A stretch of DNA of 64,000 nt from Metopolophium dirhodum. Lineage: Eukaryota; Arthropoda; Insecta; Hemiptera; Aphididae. Below the pieces are notes generated by a model that was not told where the DNA came from, searched no databases, and saw only the letters and a program-made list of their open reading frames with translations. The position numbers and the translations under genes are program-made. The stretch is from assembly GCF_019925205.1 (NCBI RefSeq), contig NC_083565.1:29540241-29604240 (forward strand), read 5' to 3'. This document shows, one piece after another, positions 1 to 13,300 of this stretch (its first letter is position 1; every line of letters begins with the position of its first letter).

Positions 1-210
1 TTAGGAAACCAAAAAAAAATTTTGAAAAAATTTAACTGTAGGACTCTACATTACAAAGTACAAACTAAAATGCCCAGATTCTTAAACAGAAAAAAGTATT
101 TAAAATATTTATTTCATTAAACAAGGATTATTCAAGAGGTACCCCAGATTGTTAATGTTTCAAATATTTAGCTAGAGGTTAAATCCTAAAAAAGAAATTG
201 AAGGAGGGTG

Positions 211-445
211 TTGGCGCCCACAGGCAAATGCATTTTAAAAAACAAAAAAAAAAAATTTGGAAAAAATTTTACAGAAGAAAAATACAATTCAAAGTTCAAA
301 CTAAAATGCCCATATTCTTAAACAAAAAAACTATTTAAAATATTTATTTCATTAAACAAGGAATATTCAAGAGGTACCCCAGATTGTCAATGTTTAAAAT
401 ATTTAGCTAGTAGTTAAATCCTAAAAAAGAAATTGAAGGAGGGTG
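211..445 (+). repeat. Representative B-head, long-tail monomer (B1-L, 235 bp)
   Basis: B heads differ from A heads only in about the first 75 bp after the GC box. They have 'ttttaaaaaac' followed by a 12-14 A run, then 'tttggaaaaaattttacag' and 'aagaaaaatacaattcaaag'. From 'ttcaaactaaaatgccca' onward they converge on the A type. A sister subclass (B2, for example 680-914) reads 'atgttgaaaaaattttacag' and 'caattcatag' and carries 'cttaaaaagaaaaaac' in the middle. A and B heads often alternate, but not strictly. Confidence 0.9.
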
Positions 446-679
446 TTGGCGCCCACAGGCAAATGCATTTTAGGAAACCAAAAAAAAATTTTGAAAAAAT
501 TTAACTGTAGGACTCTACATTACAAAGTACAAACTAAAATGCCCAGAATCTTAAACAGAAAAAAGTATTTAAAATATTTATTTCATTAAACAAGGATTAT
601 TCAAGAGGTACCCCAGATTGTCAATGTTTAAAATATTTGGCTAGAGGTTAAATCCTAAAAAAAAAATTGAAGGAGGGTG
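446..679 (+). repeat. Representative A-head, long-tail monomer (A-L, 234 bp)
   Basis: This is an example of the commonest A-type unit. After the GC box comes 'ttaggaaacc', an A9TTTTGAAAAAATTT tract, then 'ctgtaggactctacattac', 'aaagtacaaactaaaatg', and 'cccagaatcttaaacag'. Next come an AT-rich core 'tatttaaaatatttatttc', the block 'caagaggtaccccagattg' (contains a GGTACC palindrome) and the L tail with 'ggctagaggttaaatcc'. A subclass reads 'atgaccagaatcttaaacag', followed by 'caaaaac', and has 'gaggaacccc' in place of 'gaggtacccc', which removes the GGTACC site. Confidence 0.9.
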
Positions 680-914
680 TTGGCGCCCGCAGGCAAATGC
701 ATTTTAAAAAACAAAAAAAAAAATGTTGAAAAAATTTTACAGAAGAAAAATACAATTCATAGTTCAAACTAAAATGCCCATATTCTTAAAAAGAAAAAAC
801 TATTTAAAATATTTATTTCATTAAACAAGGATTATTCAAGAGGTACCCCAGATTGTCAATGTTTAAAATATTTGGCTAGAGGTTAAATCCTAAAAAAAAA
901 ATTGAAGGAAGGTG

Positions 915-1117
915 TTGGCGCCCGCAGGCAAATGCATTTTAAAAAACAAAAAAAAAAAAATGTTGAAAAAATTTTACAGAAGAAAAATACAATTCATAGT
1001 TCAAACTAAAATGCCCATATTCTTAAAAAGAAAAAACTATTTAAAATATTTATGTCATTAAACAAGGAATATTCAAGAGGTACCCCAGATTGTCAATGTT
1101 TAAATTGAAGGAGGGTG
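915..1117 (+). repeat. Representative short-tail monomer (B2-S, 203 bp)
   Basis: Identical in plan to a B2-L monomer, but the tail jumps from 'caatgttta' straight to 'aattgaaggagggtg'. It therefore lacks about 32 bp ('tatttggctagaggttaaat' plus the following A run). The two sides of the missing piece share the microhomology AAAAT, which suggests one ancestral microhomology-mediated deletion that then spread through the array. S tails recur dozens of times, mostly immediately before an A-head monomer. Confidence 0.9.
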
Positions 1118-1359
1118 TTGGCGCCTGCAGGCAAATACATTTTAGGAAACCAAAAAAAAAATTTTGAAAAATTTAACTGTAGGACTCTACATTACAAAGT
1201 ACAAACTAAAATGACCAGAATCCTAAACAGAAAAAACTATTCAAAATATTTAGTTCATTAAAGAATGATTATTCATAGGGCACCAAATTATCAATTTTCA
1301 AGTCAATACAAAATAATCAATTAGAGTTACATTACTAAAAAAAAAATTGAAGGAGAGTG
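1118..1359 (+). repeat. Representative C-tail monomer (A-C, 242 bp)
   Basis: An A head is joined to a different second half: 'cctaaacagaaaaaactatt', 'tatttagttcattaaagaat', 'attcatagggcaccaaatta', 'aagtcaatacaaaataatca', 'attagagttacattac'. The next box reads GGAGAGTGTTGGCGCTCGC instead of GGAGGGTGTTGGCGCCCGC. The C tail is alignable only at its ends to L and S tails ('attattca' and the A run before 'attgaagg'). Other copies show 'catagggcac' near 3331, 4947, 6969, 8988, 9431, 10314, 12130, 14610, 17073, 20410, 23625, 26401, 30264, 33376 and elsewhere. Confidence 0.9.
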
Positions 1360-4300
1360 TTGGCGCTCGCAGGCAAATGCATTTTAAAAAACAAAAAAAA
1401 AAAAATTTGGAAAAAATTTTACAGAAGAAAAATACAATTCAAAGTTCAAACTAAAATGCCCATATTCTTAAACAAAAAAACTATTTAATATATTTATTTC
1501 ATTAAACAAGGAATATTCAAGAGGTACTCCAGATTGTCAATGTTTAAAATATTTAGCTAGTGGTTAAATCCTAAAAAAGAAATTGAAGGAGGGTGTTGGC
1601 GCTCGCAGGCAAATGCATTTTAGGAAACCAAAAAAAAAATTTAGAAAAAATTTAACTGTAGGACTCTACATTACAAAGTACAAACTAAAATGCCCAGATT
1701 CTTAAACAGAAAAAAGTATTTAAAATATTTATTTCATTAAACAAGGATTATTCAAGAGGTACCCCAGATTGTTAATGTTTCAAATATTTAGCTAGAGGTT
1801 AAATCCTAAAAAAGAAATTGAAGGAGGGTGTTGGCGCCCGCAGGCAAATGCATTTTAAAAAACAAAAAAAAAAAATTTGGAAAAAATTTTACAGAAGAAA
1901 AATACAATTCAAAGTTCAAACTAAAATGCCCATATTCTTAAACAAAAAAAACTATTTAAAATATTTATTTCATTAAACAAGGAATATTCAAGAGGTACCC
2001 CAGATTGTCAATGTTTAAAATATTTAGCTAGTAGTTAAATCCTAAAAAAGAAATTAAAGGAGGGTGTTGGCGCCCACAGGCAAATGCATTTTAGGAAACC
2101 AAAAAAAAATTTTGAAAAAATTTAACTGTAGGACTCTACATTACAAAGTACAAACTAAAATGCCCAGAATCTTAAACAGAAAAAAGTATTTAAAATATTT
2201 ATTTCATTAAACAAGGATTATTCAAGAGGTACCCCAGATTGTCAATGTTTAAAATATTTGGCTAGAGGTTAAATCCTAAAAAAAAAATTGAAGGAGGGTG
2301 TTGGCGCCCGCAGGCAAATGCATTTTAAAAAACAAAAAAAAAAAATGTTGAAAAAATTTTACAGAAGAAAAATACAATTCATAGTTCAAACTAAAATGCC
2401 CATATTCTTAAAAAGAAAAAACTATTTAAAATATTTATTTCATTAAACAAGGATTATTCAAGAGGTACCCCAGATTGTCAATGTTTAAAATACTTGGCTA
2501 GAGGTTAAATCCTAAAAAAAAAATTGAAGGAAGGTGTTGGTGCCCGCAGGCAAATGCATTTTAAAAAACAAAAAAAAAAAATGTTGAAAAAATTTTACAG
2601 AAGAAAAATACAATTCATAGTTCAAACTAAAATGCCCATATTCTTAAAAAGAAAAAACTATTTAAAATATTTATTTCATTAAACAAGGAATATTCAAGAG
2701 GTACCCCAGATTGTCAATGTTTAAACTGAAGGAGGGTGTTGGCGCCTGCAGGCAAATACATTTTAGGAAACCAAAAAAAAATTTTGAAAAATATAACTGT
2801 AGGACTCTACATTACAAAGTACAAACTAAAATGCCCAAAATCTTAAACAGAAAAAAGTATTTAAAATATTTATTTCATTAAACAAGGATTATTCAAGAGG
2901 TACCCCAGATTGTCAATGTTTAAAATATTTGGCTAGAGGTTAAATCCTAAAAAAGTAATTGAAGGAGGGTGTTGGCGCCCGCAGGCAAATGCATTTTAAA
3001 AAACAAAAAAAAAAAAAATTTGGAAAAAATTTTACAGAAGAAAAATACAATTCAAAGTTCAAACTAAAATGCCCATATTCTTAAACAAAAAAACTATTTA
3101 AAATATTTATTTCATTGAACAAGGAATATTCAAGAGGTACCCCAGATTGTCAATGTTTAAATTGAAGGAGGGTGTTGGCACCCGCAGGCAAATGCATTTT
3201 AGGAAACCAAAAAAAAATTTTGAAAAATTTAACTGTAGGACTCTACATTACAAAGTACAAACTAAAATGACCAGAATCCTAAACAGAAAAAACTATTCAA
3301 AATATTTAGTTCATTAAAGAATGATTATTCATAGGGCACCAAATTATCAATTTTCAAGTCAATACAAAATAATCAATTAGAGTTACATTACTAAAAAAAA
3401 AATTGAAGGAGAGTGTTGGCGCTCGCAGGCAAATGCATTTTAAAAAACAAAAAAAAAAAAATTTGGAAAAAATTTTACAGAAGAAAAATACAATTCAAAG
3501 TTCAAACTAAAATGCCCATATTCTTAAACAAAAAAACTATTTAATATATTTATTTCATTAAACAAGGAATATTCAAGAGGTACTCCAGATTGTCAATGTT
3601 TAAAATATTTAGCTAGTGGTTAAATCCTAAAAAAGAAATTGAAGGAGGGTGTTGGCGCTCGCAGGCAAATGCATTTTAGGAAACCAAAAAAAAATTTAGA
3701 AAAAATTTAACTGTAGGACTCTACATTACAAAGTACAAACTAAAATGCCCAGAATCTTAAACAGAAAAAAGTATTTAAAATATTTATTTCATTAAACAAG
3801 GATTATTCAAGAGGTACCCCAGATTGTCAATGTTTAAAATATTTGGCTAGAGGTTAAATCCTAAAAAAAAAATTGAAGGAGGGTGTTGGCGCCCGCAGGC
3901 AAATGCATTTTAAAAAACAAAAAAAAAAAATGTTGAAAAAATTTTACAGCAGAAAAATACAATTCATAGTTCAAACTAAAATGCCCATATTCTTAAAAAG
4001 AAAAAACTATTTAAAATATTTATTTCATTAAACAAGGAATATTCAGGAGGTACCCCAGATTGTCAATGTTTAAAATATTTAGCTAGTAGTTAAATCCTAA
4101 AAAAGAAATTGAAGGAGGGTGTTGGCGCCCGCAGGCAAATGCATTTTAGGAAACCAAAAAAAAATTTTGAAAAAATTTAACTGTAGGACTCTACATTACA
4201 AAGTACAAACTAAAATGCCCAGAATCTTAAACAGAAAAAAGTATTTAAAATATTTATTTCATTAAACAAGGATTATTCAAGAGGTACCCCAGATTGTCAA

Positions 4301-7300
4301 TGTTTAAAATATTTGGCTAGAGGTTAAATCCTAAAAAAAAAATTGAAGGAGGGTGTTGGCGCCCGCAGGCAAATGCATTTTAAAAAACAAAAAAAAAAAT
4401 TTTGAAAAAATTTTACAGAAGAAAAATATAATTCATAGTTCAAACTAAAATGCCCATATTCTTAAAAAGAAAAAAACTATTTAAAATATTTATTTCATTA
4501 AACAAGGATTATTCAAGAGGTACCCCAGATTGTCAATGTTTAAAATATTTAGCTAGAGGTTAAATCCTAAAAAAAAAATTGAAGGAAGGTGTTGGCGCCC
4601 GCAGGCAAATGCATTTTAAAAAACAAAAAAAAAAAATGTTGAAAAAATTTTACAGCAGAAAAATACAATTCATAGTTCAAACTAAAATGCCCATATTCTT
4701 AAAAAGAAAAAACTATTTAAAATATTTATTTCATTAAACAAGGAATATTCAAGAGGTACCCCAGATTGTCAATGTTTAAATTGAAGGAGGGTGTTGGCGC
4801 CCGCAGGCAAATGCATTTAAGGAAACCAAAAAAAAATTTTGAAAAATTTAACTGTAGGACTCTACATTACAAAGTACAAACTAAAATGACCAGAATCCTA
4901 AACAGAAAAAACTATTCAAAATATTTAGTTCATTAAAGAATGATTATTCATAGGGCACCAAATTATCAATTTTCAAGTCAATACAAAATAATCAATTAGA
5001 GTTACATTACTAAAAAAAAAATTGAAGGAGAGTGTTGGCGCTCGCAGGCAAATGCATTTTAAAAAACAAAAAAAAAAAAATTTGGAAAAAATTTTACAGA
5101 AGAAAAATACAATTCAAAGTTCAAACTAAAATGCCCATATTCTTAAACAAAAAAACTATTTAATATATTTATTTCATTAAACAAGGAATATTCAAGAGGT
5201 ACTCCAGATTGTCAATGTTTAAAATATTTAGCTAGTGGTTAAATCCTAAAAAAGAAATTGAAGGAGGGTGTTGGCGCTCGCAGGCAAATGCATTTTAGGA
5301 AACCAAAAAAAAATTTTGAAAAAATTTAACTGTAGGACTCTACATTACAAAGTACAAACTAAAATGCCCAAAATCTTAAACAGAAAAAAGTATTTAAAAT
5401 ATTTATTTCATTAAACAAGGATTATTCAAGAGGTACCCCAGATTGTCAATGTTTAAAATATTTGGCTAGAGGTTAAATCCTAAAAAAAAAATTGAAGGAA
5501 GGTGTTGGCGCCCGCAGGCAAATGCATTTTAAAAAACAAAAAAAAAAAATGTTGAAAAAATTTTACAGCAGAAAAATACAATTCATAGTTCAAACTAAAA
5601 TGCCCATATTCTTAAAAAGAAAAAACTATTTAAAATATTTATTTCATTAAACAAGGAATATTCAAGAGGTACCCCAGATTGTCAATGTTTAAATTGAAGG
5701 AGGGTGTTGGCGCCCGCAGGCAAATGCATTTTAGGAAACCAAAAAAAAATTTTGAAAAAATTTAACTGTAGGACTCTACATTACAAAGTACAAACTAAAA
5801 TGCCCAGAATCTTAAACAGAAAAAAGTATTTAAAATATTTATTTCATTAAACAAGGATTATTCAAGAGGTACCCCAGATTGTCAATGTTTAAATTGAAGG
5901 AGGGTGTTGGCGCCCGCAGGCAAATGCATTTTAGGAAACCAAAAAAAAATTTTGAAAAAATTTAACTGTAGGACTCTACATTACAAAGTACAAACTAAAA
6001 TGCCCAGAATCTTAAACAGAAAAAAGTATTTAAAATATTTATTTCATTAAACAAGGATTATTCAAGAGGTACCCCAGATTGTCAATGTTTAAAATATTTG
6101 GCTAGAGGTTAAATCCTAAAAAAAAAATTGAAGGAGGGTGTTGGCGCCCGCAGGCAAATGCATTTTAAAAAACAAAAAAAAAAAATGTTGAAAAAATTTT
6201 ACAGCAGAAAAATACAATTCATAGTTCAAACTAAAATGCCCATATTCTTAAAAAGAAAAAACTATTTAAAATATTTATTTCATTAAACAAGGATTATTCA
6301 AGAGGTACCCCAGATTGTCAATGTTTAAAATATTTGGCTAGAGGTTAAATCCTAAAAAAAAATTGAAGGAGGGTGTTGGCGCCCGCAGGCAAATGCATTT
6401 TAGGAAACCAAAAAAAAATTTTGAAAAATTTAACTGTAGGACTCTACATTACAAAGTACAAACTAAAATGACCAGAATCTTAAACAGCAAAAACTATTTA
6501 AAATATTTATTTCATTAAACAAGGATTATTCAAGAGGAACCCCAGATTGTCAATGTTTAAAATATTTAGCTAGAGGTTAAATCCTAAAAAAGTAATTGAA
6601 GGAGGGTGTTGGCGCCCGCAGGCAAATGCATTTTAAAAAACAAAAAAAAAAAAATTTGGAAAAAATTTTACAGAAGAAAAATACAATTCAAAGTTCAAAC
6701 TAAAATGCCCATATTCTTAAACAAAAAAACTATTTAAAATATTTATTTCATTGAACAAGGAATATTCAAGAGGTACCCCAGATTGTCAATGTTTAAATTG
6801 AAGGAGGGGGTTGGCGCCCGCAGGCAAATGCATTTTAGGAAACCAAAAAAAAATTTTGAAAAATTTAACTGTAGGACTCTACATTACAAAGTACAAACTA
6901 AAATGACCAGAATCCTAAACAGAAAAAACTATTCAAAATATTTAGTTCATTAAAGAATGATTATTCATAGGGCACCAAATTATCAATTTTCAAGTCAATA
7001 CAAAATAATCAATTAGAGTTACATTACTAAAAAAAAAATTGAAGGAGAGTGTTGGCGCTCGCAGGCAAATGCATTTTAAAAAACAAAAAAAAAAAAATTT
7101 GGAAAAAATTTTACAGAAGAAAAATACAATTCAAAGTTCAAACTAAAATGCCCAAAATCTTAAACAGAAAAAAGTATTTAAAATATTTATTTCATTAAAC
7201 AAGGATTATTCAAGAGGTACCCTAGATTGTCAATGTTTAAAATATTTGGCTAGAAGTTAAATCCTAAAAAAAAAATTGAAGGAAGGTGTTGGCGCCCGCA

Positions 7301-10300
7301 GGCAAATGCATTTTAAAAAACAAAAAAAAAAAATGTTGAAAAAATTTTACAGCAGAAAAATACAATTCATAGTTCAAACTAAAATGCCCATATTCTTAAA
7401 AAGAAAAAACTATTTAAAATATTTATTTCATTAAACAAGGAATATTCAAGAGGTACCCCAGATTGTCAATGTTTAAATTGAAGGAGGGTGTTGGCGCCCG
7501 CAGGCAAATGCATTTTAGGAAACCAAAAAAAAATTTTGAAAAAATTTAACTGTAGGACTCTACATTACAAAGTACAAACTAAAATGCCCAGAATCTTAAA
7601 CAGAAAAAAGTATTTAAAATATTTATTTCATTAAACAAGGATTATTCAAGAGGTACCCCAGATTGTCAATGTTTAAAATATTTGGCTAGAGGTTAAATCC
7701 TAAAAAAAAAATTGAAGGAGGGTGTTGGCGCCCGCAGGCAAATGCATTTTAAAAAACAAAAAAAAAAAATGTTGAAAAAATTTTACAGCAGAAAAATACA
7801 ATTCATAGTTCAAACTAAAATGCCCATATTCTTAAAAAGAAAAAACTATTTAAAATATTTATTTCATTAAACAAGGATTATTCAAGAGGTACCCCAGATT
7901 GTCAATGTTTAAAATATTTGGCTAGAGGTTAAATCCTAAAAAAAAATTGAAGGAGGGTGTTGGCGCCCACAGGCAAATGCATTTTAGGAAACCAAAAAAA
8001 AATTTTGAAAAATTTAACTGTAGGACTCTACATTACAAAGTACAAACTAAAATGACCAGAATCTTAAACAGCAAAAACTATTTAAAATATTTATTTCATT
8101 AAACAAGGATTATTCAAGAGGAACCCCAGATTGTCAATGTTTAAAATATTTAGCTAGAGGTTAAATCCTAAAAAAGTAATTGAAGGAGGGTGTTGGCGCC
8201 CGCAGGCAAATGCATTTTAAAAAACAAAAAAAAAAAAATTTGGAAAAAATTTTACAGAAGAAAAATACAATTCAAAGTTCAAACTAAAATGCCCATATTC
8301 TTAAACAAAAAAACTATTTAAAATATTTATTTCATTAAACAAGGAATATTCAAGAGGTACCCCAGATTGTCAATGTTTAAATTGAAGGAGGGTGTTGGCG
8401 CCCGCAGGCAAATGCATTTTAGGAAACCAAAAAAAAATTTTGAAAAAATTTAATTGTAGGACTCTACATTACAAAGTACAAACTAAAATGCCCAGAATCT
8501 TAAACAGAAAAAAGTATTTAAAATATTTATTTCATTAAACAAGGATTATTCAAGAGGAACCCCAGATTGTCAATGTTTAAAATATTTAGCTACAGGTTAA
8601 ATCCTAAAAAAGTAATTGAAGGAGGATGTTGGCGCCCGCATGCAAATGCATTTTAAAAAACAAAAAAAAAAAAATTTGGAAAAAATTTTACAGAAGAAAA
8701 ATACAATTCAAAGTTCAAACTAAAATGCCCATATTCATAAAAAGAAAAAACTATTTAAAATATTTATTTCATTAAACAAGGAATATTCAAGAGGTACCCC
8801 AGATTGTCAATGTTTAAATTGAAGGAGGGTGTTGGCGCCCGCAGGCAAATGCATTTTAGGAAACCAAAAAAAAATTTTGAAAAATTTAACTGTAGGACTC
8901 TACATTACAAAGTACAAACTAAAATGACCAGAATCCTAAACAGAAAAAACTATTCAAAATATTTAGTTCATTAAAGAATGATTATTCATAGGGCACCAAA
9001 TTATCAATTTTCAAGTCAATACAAAATAATCAATTAGAGTTACATTACTAAAAAAAAAATTGAAGGAGAGTGTTGGCGCTCGCAGGCAAATGCATTTTAA
9101 AAAACAAAAAAAAAAAAATTTGGAAAAAATTTTACAGAAGAAAAATACAATTCAAAGTTCAAACTAAAATGCCCATATTCTTAAAAAGAAAAAACTATTT
9201 AAAATATTTATTTCATTAAACAAGGAATATTCAAGAGGTACCCCAGATTGTCAATGTTTAAATTGAAGGAGGGTGTTGGCGCCCGCAGGCAAATGCATTT
9301 TAGGAAACCAAAAAAAAATTTTGAAAAATTTAACTGTAGGACTCTACATTACAAAGTACAAACTAAAATGACCAGAATCCTAAACAGAAAAAACTATTCA
9401 AAATATTTAGTTCATTAAAGAATGATTATTCATAGGGCACCAAATTATCAATTTTCAAGTCAATACAAAATAATCAATTAGAGTTACATTACTAAAAAAA
9501 AAATTGAAGGAGAGTGTTGGCGCTCGCAGGCAAATGCATTTTAAAAAACAAAAAAAAAAAAATTTGGAAAAAATTTTACAGAAGAAAAATACAATTCAAA
9601 GTTCAAACTAAAATGCCCATATTCTTAAAAAGAAAAAACTATTTAAAATATTTATTTCATTAAACAAGGAATATTCAAGAGGTACCCCAGATTGTCAATG
9701 TTTAAATTGAAGGAGGGTGTTGGCGCCCGCAGGCAAATGCATTTTAGGAAACCAAAAAAAAATTTTGAAAAAATTTAATTGTAGGACTCTACATTACAAA
9801 GTACAAACTAAAATGCCCAGAATCTTAAACAGAAAAAAGTATTTAAAATATTTATTTCATTAAACAAGGATTATTCAAGAGGAACCCCAGATTGTCAATG
9901 TTTAAAATATTTAGCTACAGGTTAAATCCTAAAAAAGTAATTGAAGGAGGGTGTTGGCGCCCGCAGGCAAATGCATTTTAAAAAACAAAAAAAAAAAAAT
10001 TTGGAAAAAATTTTACAGAAGAAAAATACAATTCAAAGTTCAAACTAAAATGCCCATATTCTTAAACAAAAAAACTATTTAAAATATTTATTTCATTGAA
10101 CAAGGAATATTCAAGAGGTACCCCAGATTGTCAATGTTTAAATTGAAGGAGGGTGTTGGCGCCCGCAGGCAAATGCATTTTAGGAAACCAAAAAAAAATT
10201 TTGAAAAATTTAACTGTAGGACTCTACATTACAAAGTACAAACTAAAATGACCAGAATCCTAAACAGAAAAAACTATTCAAAATATTTAGTTCATTAAAG

Positions 10301-13300
10301 AATGATTATTCATAGGGCACCAAATTATCAATTTTCAAGTCAATACAAAATAATCAATTAGAGTTACTTTACTAAAAAAAAAATTGAAGGAGAGTGTTGG
10401 CGCTCGCAGGCAAATGCATTTTAAAAAACAAAAAAAAAAAAATTTGGAAAAAATTTTACAGAAGAAAAATACAATTCAAAGTTCAAACTAAAATGCCCAT
10501 ATTCTTAAACAAAAAAACTATTTAATATATTTATTTCATTAAACAAGGAATATTCAAGAGGTACTCCAGATTGTCAATGTTTAAAATATTTAGCTAGTGG
10601 TTAAATCCTAAAAAAGAAATTGAAGGAGGGTGTTGGCGCTCGCAGGCAAATGCATTTTAGGAAACCAAAAAAAAATTTAGAAAAAATTTAACTGTAGGAC
10701 TCTACATTACAAAGTACAAACTAAAATGCCCAAAATCTTAAACAGAAAAAAGTATTTAAAATATTTATTTCATTAAACAAGGATTATTCAAGAGGTACCC
10801 CAGATTGTCAATGTTTAAAATATTTGGCTAGAGGTTAAATCCTAAAAAAAAAATTGAAGGAAGGTGTTGGCGCCCGCAGGCAAATGCATTTTAAAAAACA
10901 AAAAAAAAAAATGTTGAAAAAATTTTACAGCAGAAAAATACAATTCATAGTTCAAACTAAAATGCCCATATTCTTAAAAAGAAAAAACTATTTAAAATAT
11001 TTATTTCATTAAACAAGGAATATTCAAGAGGTACCCCAGATTGTCAATGTTTAAATTGAAGGAGGGTGTTGGCGCCCGCAGGCAAATGCATTTTAGGAAA
11101 CCAAAAAAAAATTTTGAAAAAATTTAACTGTAGGACTCTACATTACAAAGTACATACTAAAATGCCCAGAATCTTAAACAGAAAAAAGTATTTAAAATAT
11201 TTATTTCATTAAACAAGGATTATTCAAGAGATACCCCAGATTGTCAATGTTTAAAATATTTGGCTAGAGGTTAAATCCTAAAAAAAAAATTGAAGGAGGG
11301 TGTTGGCGCCCGCAGGCAAATGCATTTTAAAAAACAAAAAAAAAAAATGTTGAAAAAATTTTACAGCAGAAAAATACAATTCATAGTTCAAACTAAAATG
11401 CCCATATTCTTAAAAAGAAAAAACTATTTAAAATATTTATTTCATTAAACAAGGATTATTCAAGAGGTACCCCAGATTGTCAATGTTTAAAATATTTGGC
11501 TAGAGGTTAAATCCTAAAAAAAAATTGAAGGAGGGTGTTGGCGCCCGCAGGCAAATGCATTTTAGGAAACCAAAAAAAAATTTTGAAAAATTTAACTGTA
11601 GGACTCTACATTACAAAGTACAAACTAAAATGACCAGAATCTTAAACAGCAAAAACTATTTAAAATATTTATTTCATTAAACAAGGATTATTCAAGAGGA
11701 ACCCCAGATTGTCAATGTTTAAAATATTTAGCTAGAGGTTAAATCCTAAAAAAGTAATTGAAGGAGGGTGTTGGCGCCCGCAGGCAAATGCATTTTAAAA
11801 AACAAAAAAAAAAAAATTTGGAAAAAATTTTACAGAAGAAAAATACAATTCAAAGTTCAAACTAAAATGCCCATATTCTTAAACAAAAAAACTATTTAAA
11901 ATATTTATTTCATTGAACAAGGAATATTCAAGAGGTACCCCAGATTGTCAATGTTTAAATTGAAGGAGGGTGTTGGCGCCCGCAGGCAAATGCATTTTAG
12001 GAAACCAAAAAAAAATTTTGAAAAATTTAACTGTAGGACTCTACATTACAAAGTACAAACTAAAATGACCAGAATCCTAAACAGAAAAAACTATTCAAAA
12101 TATTTAGTTCATTAAAGAATGATTATTCATAGGGCACCAAATTATCAATTTTCAAGTCAATACAAAATAATCAATTAGAGTTACATTACTAAAAAAAAAA
12201 TTGAAGGAGAGTGTTGGCGCTCGCAGGCAAGAGCATTTTAAAAAACAAAAAAAAAAAAATTTGGAAAAAATTTTACAGAAGAAAAATACAATTCAAAGTT
12301 CAAACTAAAATGCCCAAAATCTTAAACAGAAAAAAGTATTTAAAATATTTATTTCATTAAACAAGGATTATTCAAGAGGTACCCTAGATTGTCAATGTTT
12401 AAAATATTTGGCTAGAAGTTAAATCCTAAAAAAAAAATTGAAGGAAGGTGTTGGCGCCCGCAGGCAAATGCATTTTAAAAAACAAAAAAAAAAAATGTTG
12501 AAAAAATTTTACAGCAGAAAAATACAATTCATAGTTCAAACTAAAATGCCCATATTCTTAAAAAGAAAAAACTATTTAAAATATTTATTTCATTAAACAA
12601 GGAATATTCAAGAGGTACCCCAGATTGTCAATGTTTAAATTGAAGGAGGGTGTTGGCGCCCGCAGGCAAATGCATTTTAGGAAACCAAAAAAAAATTTTG
12701 AAAAAATTTAACTGAAGGGCTCTACATTACAAAGTACAAACTAAAATGCCCAGAATCTTAAACAGAAAAAAGTATTTAAAATATTTATTTCATTAAACAA
12801 GGATTATTCAAGAGGTACCCCAGATTGTCAATGTTTAAAATATTTGGCTAGAGGTTAAATCCTAAAAAAAAAATTGAAGGAAGGTGTTGGCGCCTGCAGG
12901 CAAATGCATTTTAAAAAACAAAAAAAAAAAATGTTGAAAAAATTTAACAGCAGAAAAATACAATTCATAGTTCAAACTAAAATGCCCATATTCTTAAAAA
13001 GAAAAAACTATTTAAAATATTTATTTCATTAAACAAGGAATATTCAAGAGGTACCCCAGATTGTCAATGTTTAAATTGAAGGAGGGTGTTGGCGCCCGCA
13101 GGCAAATGCATTTTAGGAAACCAAAAAAAAATTTTGAAAAAATTTAACTGTAGGACTCTACATTACAAAGTACAAACTAAAATGCCCAGAATCTTAAACA
13201 GAAAAAAGTATTTAAAATATTTATTTCATTAAACAAGGATTATTCAAGAGGTACCCCAGATTGTCAATGTTTAAAATATTTGGCTAGAGGTTAAATCCTA

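Noticed and set aside
200..236. CENP-B box in the conserved GC motif
   Set aside because: The essential NTTCGNNNNANNCGGGN pattern is not present. Only the general idea of a constrained box is retained.
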